From: Caulobacter endophyticus
GTDB lineage: Bacteria > Pseudomonadota > Alphaproteobacteria > Caulobacterales > Caulobacteraceae
Length of the DNA: 64,000 nucleotides
Reading direction: 5' to 3'
Assembly (NCBI RefSeq): GCF_029543245.1
Contig: NZ_JARQWV010000003.1
Coordinates: 186,001-250,000, forward strand
The position numbers and the translations under genes are program-made. The notes beneath the pieces are model-generated. The model was not told where the DNA came from and did not search any database. It saw only the letters and a program-made list of their open reading frames with translations. This document shows positions 59,472 to 64,000 of this stretch, in pieces (position 1 is the first letter of the stretch; each line of letters opens with the position of its first letter).

Positions 59472-60077
59472 TCAAGCGAGTTCAGGGTCTTCGACGGGCG
59501 CACAGTCGAAGCGGTCGATCTGGCCGGCCAGCAGGCGGTAGACCGCGTCCTGCGGAACCTCCTGGGCCAGGGTGTCGGCGCGCGACAGGCCGGCGTAGGC
59601 GCCGCGCAGCAGACGGCCGGCGACGCCGTGGCTGACCACGATCAGGCGCCGCTGGCCTTCCGGGGCCTGGTCGGCCAGCCAGCCGGCGACGCGCGCGGTG
59701 ACATCCTCGAAGGTCTCGCCGCCCGGCGCGCGGAAGGCCCACTCATAGCTGGCGAACAGTTCCGGATTGTCGCGGCGGATATCCTCGCGCAGGCGGCCCG
59801 ACCACTCGCCGACGCTGATTTCCAGCAGGCGGTCGTCGAAGGTCAGCGGCAGGCCCGTGCGCTCGGCGATGGCTTCGGCCGTGTTCCGCGCACGGCGCAG
59901 CGGACTGGCGACGATCCGCCAGGCGTCGGATGGCTCGCGCGCGACGAGGTCGGCCAGCAGCTCGCCCATGGCCCGCGCTTGGGCGCGACCGAGGGCCGTG
60001 AGGTCCGACTCGGTCTGCCCCTGAAAACGCCCCTCGCGGTTGAACTGGGTCTGGCCGTGGCGGCAGAGATAGATCAT
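59472..60077 (-). CDS. Histidine phosphatase family protein (GpmB/CobC-like)
   Basis: A 201-residue phosphatase of the phosphoglycerate mutase superfamily. The N-terminal catalytic motif is YLCRHGQTQFNREGRFQGQ (RHG at 7-9); the second His is in VVSHGVAGRLLRG near 150, and the acid Glu is in FDDRLLEISVGEWSG. Substrates in the family vary from sugar phosphates to nucleotides and cobalamin precursors. It overlaps the small membrane-protein gene by ATGA and is followed after 8 bases by the 3-hydroxyisobutyryl-CoA hydrolase gene, so it belongs to the valine-catabolism operon by position; a metabolic role there is unclear. Confidence 0.88.
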   Translation of the reverse strand: MIYLCRHGQTQFNREGRFQGQTESDLTALGRAQARAMGELLADLVAREPSDAWRIVASPLRRARNTAEAIAERTGLPLTFDDRLLEISVGEWSGRLREDIRRDNPELFASYEWAFRAPGGETFEDVTARVAGWLADQAPEGQRRLIVVSHGVAGRLLRGAYAGLSRADTLAQEVPQDAVYRLLAGQIDRFDCAPVEDPELA

Positions 60078-60589
60078 GGGCCCCTGGAACTCCGCTTCGC
60101 TTGCGCGAGCGTCGTATAGACCAGGGCGGCGAAAAGACACGATAGCGCCGTCCCCGCCACCTCCAGCCAGTTGGGCAGATAGGTCCAGGCCGAAGGCTGG
60201 AACGGGATCAGGTTCGACGCCCCCTCCATGCCGGCCGACACAGCCATCAGAACCTTCACGGCGATCACCAGCAGGGTCGGCGGGGCCGCGACGAAGAAAC
60301 CGAACGCGAGGCGGCCGCCGCCCCAGCGACGGTTCAGCCACCACCCAAGCGCCATCACCGGAACGCCGAACAGAAGCGCCAGCATGAGCGCGCCCGCCAG
60401 GAGCTCAGAGAACGGCGCGGACGCCGTCGCCGCGATCGTGTCGCCGTCCAGCCCCTGCCGGAACGGCGCGATGGCCAGGACCATCAGAACAATGCAACCG
60501 CCGTAGGTCGCCGCCGACGCGGCCAAGGCGGGCCAGGACCAGGCCGGCTCCCCGGCCCTTTTGCTCCCTGTCTCGGGAACGGCCGTCAC
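60074..60589 (-). CDS. Small membrane protein of valine-catabolism operon, unknown function
   Basis: A 171-residue protein with four hydrophobic segments, at about residues 20-45, 62-85, 92-112 and 142-165. The helices are joined by short loops; the C-terminal end is basic ([10 protein letters not shown]). The start is the GTG that overlaps the acyl-CoA dehydrogenase stop as GTGA, and its stop overlaps the phosphatase ATG as ATGA. The longer open frame to 60988 is a shadow of the dehydrogenase. I recognise no family. Being translationally coupled on both sides is the main evidence that it is a real gene. Confidence 0.72.
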   Translation of the reverse strand: MTAVPETGSKRAGEPAWSWPALAASAATYGGCIVLMVLAIAPFRQGLDGDTIAATASAPFSELLAGALMLALLFGVPVMALGWWLNRRWGGGRLAFGFFVAAPPTLLVIAVKVLMAVSAGMEGASNLIPFQPSAWTYLPNWLEVAGTALSCLFAALVYTTLAQAKRSSRGP

Positions 60590-61725
60590 TGCCGGAACAT
60601 CTCGCGGGCGATGATGACGCGCATGATCTCGTTGGTGCCTTCCAGGATCTGGTGCACCCGCAGGTCGCGGACGATGCGTTCCAGCGGGTAGTCCTGCAGG
60701 TAGCCGTAGCCGCCGTGCAGTTGCAAGGCGTCGTTGGCGACCTGGAAGCCGGCGTCGGTGGCGAAGCGCTTGGCCATGGCGCAGAGCTTGGTGGCCTGGG
60801 GATCGCGGTTGTCGAGGGCATGGGCGGCGCGGCGCACCATCAGCCGAGCGGCTTCCAGCTCGGTGGCCATGTCGGCCAGCTTGAACTGCAGGGCCTGGAA
60901 GTCCTTCAGCGGCCGGCCGAACTGATTGCGCTGTTCCAAGTAGACCTTGGCGGTGTCGAGCGCGAACTGGGCGCCGCCTAGCGAGCACGAGGCGATGTTC
61001 AGGCGCCCCCCATCAAGGCCCATCATGGCGAAGCGGAAACCCTCGCCCTCACCGCCGATGCGGTTGGCCAACGGCACGCGGCAGTCGTCGAAATTGACCT
61101 GGGCTGTGGGCTGGGCGTTCCAGCCCATCTTGCGCTCGTTGGCGCCGAAGGTCAGGCCCGGCGTCCCCTTCTCGACCACGAAGGCCGAGACGCCCTTGGG
61201 GCCTTCGCCGCCGGTGCGGGCCATGACCACATAGACGTCCGACACCCCGCCGCCGGAGATGAAGGCCTTGCCGCCGTTCAGCACGTAATGGTCGCCCTCC
61301 AGGCGGGCGGTGGTGCGCATGCCCGCCGCGTCGGAACCCGAGCCCGGCTCGGTCAGGCAATAGCTGGCGATCAGTTCCATGGTGGTCAGGCGCGGCAGGT
61401 AACGCTGGCGCAGTTCGGCCGAGCCGAACCGGTCGATCATCCACGAGGCCATGTTGTGGATGGTCAGATAGGCCGCCACTGGTACGTCGCCGTAGCTAAG
61501 GGCCTCGAAGATGATCGAGGCGTCGAGGCGCGACAGGCCGCTGCCGCCCACATCGTCATTGACGTAGATGCCCGCGAAACCAAGGCTCGCGGCCTCGCGC
61601 AGGACGTCGACGGGGAAGTGCTTGTTCTCGTCCCAGGCGGACGAATGAGGGGCAAGCCGTTCCGCGGCGAAGCCCGAGGCCATATCCTGAATGGCGCGTT
61701 GATCGTCGTTCAGCGCGAAATCCAT
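60586..61725 (-). CDS. Acyl-CoA dehydrogenase, probable isobutyryl-CoA dehydrogenase
   Basis: A 379-residue FAD enzyme. The early motif [19 protein letters not shown], the substrate region [15 protein letters not shown], the FAD-loop [18 protein letters not shown] and the late [38 protein letters not shown] (core LEGTNEIM) are all typical of the short/branched-chain acyl-CoA dehydrogenase class. The catalytic base Glu is in LEGTNE. Isobutyryl-CoA specificity is inferred from the linked 3-hydroxyisobutyryl-CoA hydrolase and mmsB. The ATG at 61725 has GGGAGGAA upstream. It heads the four-gene run dehydrogenase-membrane protein-phosphatase-hydrolase; the required enoyl-CoA hydratase is not in the window. 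Confidence 0.93.
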   Translation of the reverse strand: MDFALNDDQRAIQDMASGFAAERLAPHSSAWDENKHFPVDVLREAASLGFAGIYVNDDVGGSGLSRLDASIIFEALSYGDVPVAAYLTIHNMASWMIDRFGSAELRQRYLPRLTTMELIASYCLTEPGSGSDAAGMRTTARLEGDHYVLNGGKAFISGGGVSDVYVVMARTGGEGPKGVSAFVVEKGTPGLTFGANERKMGWNAQPTAQVNFDDCRVPLANRIGGEGEGFRFAMMGLDGGRLNIASCSLGGAQFALDTAKVYLEQRNQFGRPLKDFQALQFKLADMATELEAARLMVRRAAHALDNRDPQATKLCAMAKRFATDAGFQVANDALQLHGGYGYLQDYPLERIVRDLRVHQILEGTNEIMRVIIAREMFRQ

Positions 61726-61932
61726 GCGCCATTTCCTCCCGTGCGGGGCATGTCCGCCCTCACCTTCTTGACCGCTGACCTGCCCTGAGCAGCCAAGTGT
61801 GTCAATCATATCTCAGTTGGCGAATTTGCTTGCGGCGCCGCAGCGAAAATGGGTGCGAAAGGTCGCACCTCCCTTGATCCGACACCTCGTCGGTATCAGA
61901 TCACGCCCATCGGAGGCGTCGTCTCGGTTCCC

Positions 61933-62376
61933 ATGTCCAAGTTCTTTACCGCTCTGGCCGCGGTCGCGGCCCTGTTCACGTTCGTGTCTGCGCCGGCTCA
62001 CGCCGAGAATCTCGGCGTGTGGCGCAACCCGAAGGACAACATCCGCCTGCACATCACCGACTGCGGTCCGAGCATGTGCGGTTGGGTCGTCTATGCCAGC
62101 CGCAAGGCCGAGGCTGACGCCAAGAAGAGCGGCTACGACACCCTGGTGGGCCAGCAGGTGCTGCGCGACTTCGCGCCCACCGGCAATGGAAACATGAAGG
62201 GCAAGGTTTTCGTTCCGACCCTGAAGGTCACCCTCTCGGGCACTGCCGAGTTCGTCGACGCCCGCACCATGCGCGCCAAGGGCTGCGTGCTGGGCGGCCT
62301 GTTCTGCAAGTCGCAGGTCTGGACCCGCGTCGACGGCGGCGTGCAGCAGGTTCGCGTCACCAAGGCCGGCGAATAG
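61933..62376 (+). CDS. Secreted DUF2147 family protein
   Basis: A 147-residue protein. A Sec signal peptide ends SAPAHAEN near residue 25. The DUF2147 domain (about 26-145) starts LGVWRNPKDNIRLHITDCG and has MCGWVVYAS, GKVFVPTLKVTLSGTAEF and the Cys-containing KGCVLGGLFCKSQVWTR, giving two Cys pairs that could form disulfides in the periplasm. The family is common in proteobacteria without a known function. The first ATG after the divergent promoter region is used; the frame continues further upstream without a signal sequence. hemB follows after 56 bases. Confidence 0.88.
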   Translation: MSKFFTALAAVAALFTFVSAPAHAENLGVWRNPKDNIRLHITDCGPSMCGWVVYASRKAEADAKKSGYDTLVGQQVLRDFAPTGNGNMKGKVFVPTLKVTLSGTAEFVDARTMRAKGCVLGGLFCKSQVWTRVDGGVQQVRVTKAGE

Positions 62377-62432
62377 CCCCTTAAGGGCCTTCCGGCCTTG
62401 CCTCGACCGGCGGCGCGCGCGAAACCCTTCGC

Positions 62433-63434
62433 ATGACCGTTCCGCCGCTCGCCCCCTACCCCGCCACCCGCCTGCGCCGCCTGCGTCAGGCCGACTGGAC
62501 CCGCCGCCTCGTGCGCGAGACGGAAGTCCGTCCGTCCGACCTGATCTGGTCGATGGTGGTGCACGAGGGCGAAGGAACCGTCCCTGTCGCCTCCATGCCC
62601 GGCGTCGAGCGCCTCAGCGTCAAGGAGGCCGCCAAGGCCGCCGTCCGCGCCCGCGACCTCGGCATTCCCGCCATCGCCATCTTCCCGCACATCGATCCGT
62701 CTCGAAAGGACGCGACCGGCTCGATCGCCGCCGATCCCGACGGCGTCATCCCGCGCGCCGTGAAGGCCATGAAGGACGCTGCCCCCGAGGTCGGCATCAT
62801 GTGCGACGTGGCGCTGGACCCCTTCACCGACCATGGCCACGACGGCGTGGTCGAAGGCGGCAGGATCCTCAACGACGCCACTATCGAGCGGCTGATCGAG
62901 CAAGGCCTGATGCAGGCCGCCGCCGGCGCCGACATCCTGGCGCCGTCCGACATGATGGACGGCCGCATCGGCCGCCTGCGCGGCGCGCTCGAGGCCGACG
63001 GCCGGCAGGACACGATGATCATGTCCTATGCCGCCAAGTACGCTTCGGCCTTCTACGGCCCGTACCGCGACGCCATCGGCTCGGCAAAGCTCAGCGCAGG
63101 CCAGGGCGACAAGAAGACCTACCAGATGGACCCCTCCAACACCGAGGAAGCCATCCGCGAAGTCGCCCTCGACATCGCCGAGGGCGCCGACATGGTCATG
63201 GTCAAGCCGGGCCTGCCGTACCTGGATATCCTGCGCCGACTGGTCGACGAGTTCCGCATGCCCACCTACGCCTTCCAGGTGTCGGGCGAGTACGCGATGA
63301 TCAAGGCGGCCGGCGCCAACGGCTGGATCGACGAGGACCGCGCGATCCTCGAAAGCCTGGCGGCCTTCAAGCGCGCCGGCGCCGCCGGGATCATCACCTA
63401 TTTCGCGCCCTGGGCGGCCGAAAAGCTGGGCTGA
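62433..63434 (+). CDS. hemB: Delta-aminolevulinic acid dehydratase (porphobilinogen synthase)
   Basis: A 333-residue enzyme joining two 5-aminolevulinates to porphobilinogen. Motifs: RDLGIPAIAIFPHID, the metal loop DVALDPFTDHGHDG, in which the zinc cysteines are Asp/Ala, so the Mg2+-type enzyme is expected; the Schiff-base lysine motifs AAKYASAFYGPYRDA and MVKPGLPYLDIL; and QVSGEYAMIKAAG. It follows the DUF2147 gene by 56 bases and is one base before the next ATG (AraC gene), so the latter may be read with it. hemA, encoding the previous step, is about 7 kb away on the other strand. Confidence 0.97.
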   Translation: MTVPPLAPYPATRLRRLRQADWTRRLVRETEVRPSDLIWSMVVHEGEGTVPVASMPGVERLSVKEAAKAAVRARDLGIPAIAIFPHIDPSRKDATGSIAADPDGVIPRAVKAMKDAAPEVGIMCDVALDPFTDHGHDGVVEGGRILNDATIERLIEQGLMQAAAGADILAPSDMMDGRIGRLRGALEADGRQDTMIMSYAAKYASAFYGPYRDAIGSAKLSAGQGDKKTYQMDPSNTEEAIREVALDIAEGADMVMVKPGLPYLDILRRLVDEFRMPTYAFQVSGEYAMIKAAGANGWIDEDRAILESLAAFKRAGAAGIITYFAPWAAEKLG

Positions 63435-63435
63435 C

Positions 63436-64000
63436 ATGGCCGCGCCGAGAACCGCCTTCGCACCCGGACGGTTCTACGGCGCGCCCACGATCGAGCGCCG
63501 GCTGCCGGGCGTGCGGCTAGCGCATCTGGCCGCCACGATGAGCGCCGAGCTCGTCGACGAACACAGCCACGACGACGCCCATTTCGTGCTGACCACGAAG
63601 GGCCGCTACGAGACCACGGCCTGGGGTCCGCGAACCGAGGGGCCAGTCCTCGTCTACAACCCGCCCGGCGTGGTCCACCGCGACCGGTTCGTCGAGACCG
63701 GCGGCTATTTCCTGGCGGTCAGCTTCGGCGCCGGCGACTGGCGCGAGCTCGCCGACGGCCGTGGGGCGATCGACGCCCTGCGCCTGACCGGTCCCGTCGC
63801 CCGCCGCGCCGCCCTGCGCCTCGCCCGCTCGCTGCTATCGGTCGACGCCGAGGCTCTGTCCCTGGAAGGGCTCAGCCTGGAACTGGCGGCGCAGGCCCTT
63901 CCCCCGGCGCGCGACAGCGACCATCCCCCGCCCTGGTTGGCTCTGGCCGAGACCTATCTGGCCGACGCCTTCGACCAGCCGATCGGCGTCGCCGACCTGG
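63436..64000 (+). CDS. AraC-family regulator, N-terminal part (truncated by window)
   Basis: The frame is open from the ATG at 63436 to the window end (188 codons). The first ~110 residues form a cupin-like ligand domain with HSHDDAHFVL and GPVLVYNPPGVVHRDRF (histidines suited to metal or ligand binding). The region near the window end, ALAETYLADAFDQPIGVADL, is the start of an AraC helix-turn-helix. The gene begins one base after the hemB stop without its own spacer, so it is co-transcribed with hemB or lies in its 3' region. The target is unknown. Confidence 0.82.
   Translation, partial: MAAPRTAFAPGRFYGAPTIERRLPGVRLAHLAATMSAELVDEHSHDDAHFVLTTKGRYETTAWGPRTEGPVLVYNPPGVVHRDRFVETGGYFLAVSFGAGDWRELADGRGAIDALRLTGPVARRAALRLARSLLSVDAEALSLEGLSLELAAQALPPARDSDHPPPWLALAETYLADAFDQPIGVADL

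Overview
This is high-GC chromosomal DNA from an alphaproteobacterium, most probably a Caulobacter or a close relative (Caulobacterales). The evidence is the mix of C4-pathway 5-aminolevulinate synthase, a MucR regulator with the degenerate finger, a two-cold-shock-domain protein, DUF2842, a CBP3-like cytochrome bc1 chaperone, a TonB-dependent receptor, class I PHA synthase, H+-translocating pyrophosphatase and the gene order glyA-nrdR-ribH-nusB-thiL. The species call is inference; no rRNA is present. Five tRNA genes are present: Arg-TCT, Pro-TGG, two identical tandem Glu-TTC, and Pro-GGG. I see no insertion sequence, prophage or CRISPR array.

Layout. 1-6.4 kb: the end of an autotransporter, then a cluster of alpha/beta hydrolases (two of them paralogues, one exported and one cytoplasmic), an isochorismatase-family hydrolase and a winged-helix regulator. 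6.4-11.1 kb: a cytosolic histidine kinase with seven PAS domains and an overlapping FixJ-like response regulator. 11.1-12.7 kb: an S33 peptidase-like lipoprotein and an AraC regulator. 12.9-19.8 kb: a compact organophosphonate catabolic locus. A LysR gene is divergent from an operon for a TonB receptor, a phosphonate-associated FAD oxidoreductase, phosphonoacetaldehyde hydrolase (phnX) and a DUF5690 membrane protein. There is no phnW transaminase, and a perfect palindrome lies between the divergent promoters. This is the most interesting system in the window.

19.9-38.9 kb is mostly core: tRNAs, an NDUFS4-like complex I subunit, recJ, both classes of fructose-1,6-bisphosphatase side by side, homoserine dehydrogenase, an aminotransferase, phaC, a SoxR/monooxygenase pair with a textbook SoxR box, argC, rplM-rpsI, a PhoX-like phosphatase and heme A synthase. 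39-45.3 kb: small membrane proteins, the plsX-fabH-ihfA-merR group, DUF177, the bc1 chaperone, bamE and a receiver protein. 45.3-52.8 kb: hppA, the glyA-nrdR-ribH-nusB-thiL operon and mucR.

52.8-64 kb: an SDR resembling chlorophyll b reductase, hemA and hemB (8 kb apart), and a valine-catabolism set (acyl-CoA dehydrogenase, 3-hydroxyisobutyryl-CoA hydrolase, 3-hydroxyisobutyrate dehydrogenase). Interspersed are an exported methyltransferase-like lipoprotein coupled to a LAS-type peptidase-like membrane protein. The window ends inside an AraC-family gene.

Many genes overlap by 4 bases (ATGA or GTGA), which fixed several starts that a longest-ORF reading gets wrong: phnX/DUF5690, plsX/fabH, ribH/nusB, and acyl-CoA dehydrogenase/membrane protein/phosphatase. 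Phosphorus economy (phosphonate locus, PhoX, pyrophosphatase) and tetrapyrrole supply (hemA, hemB, ctaA, bc1 chaperone) are recurring themes, although these genes are not one operon.
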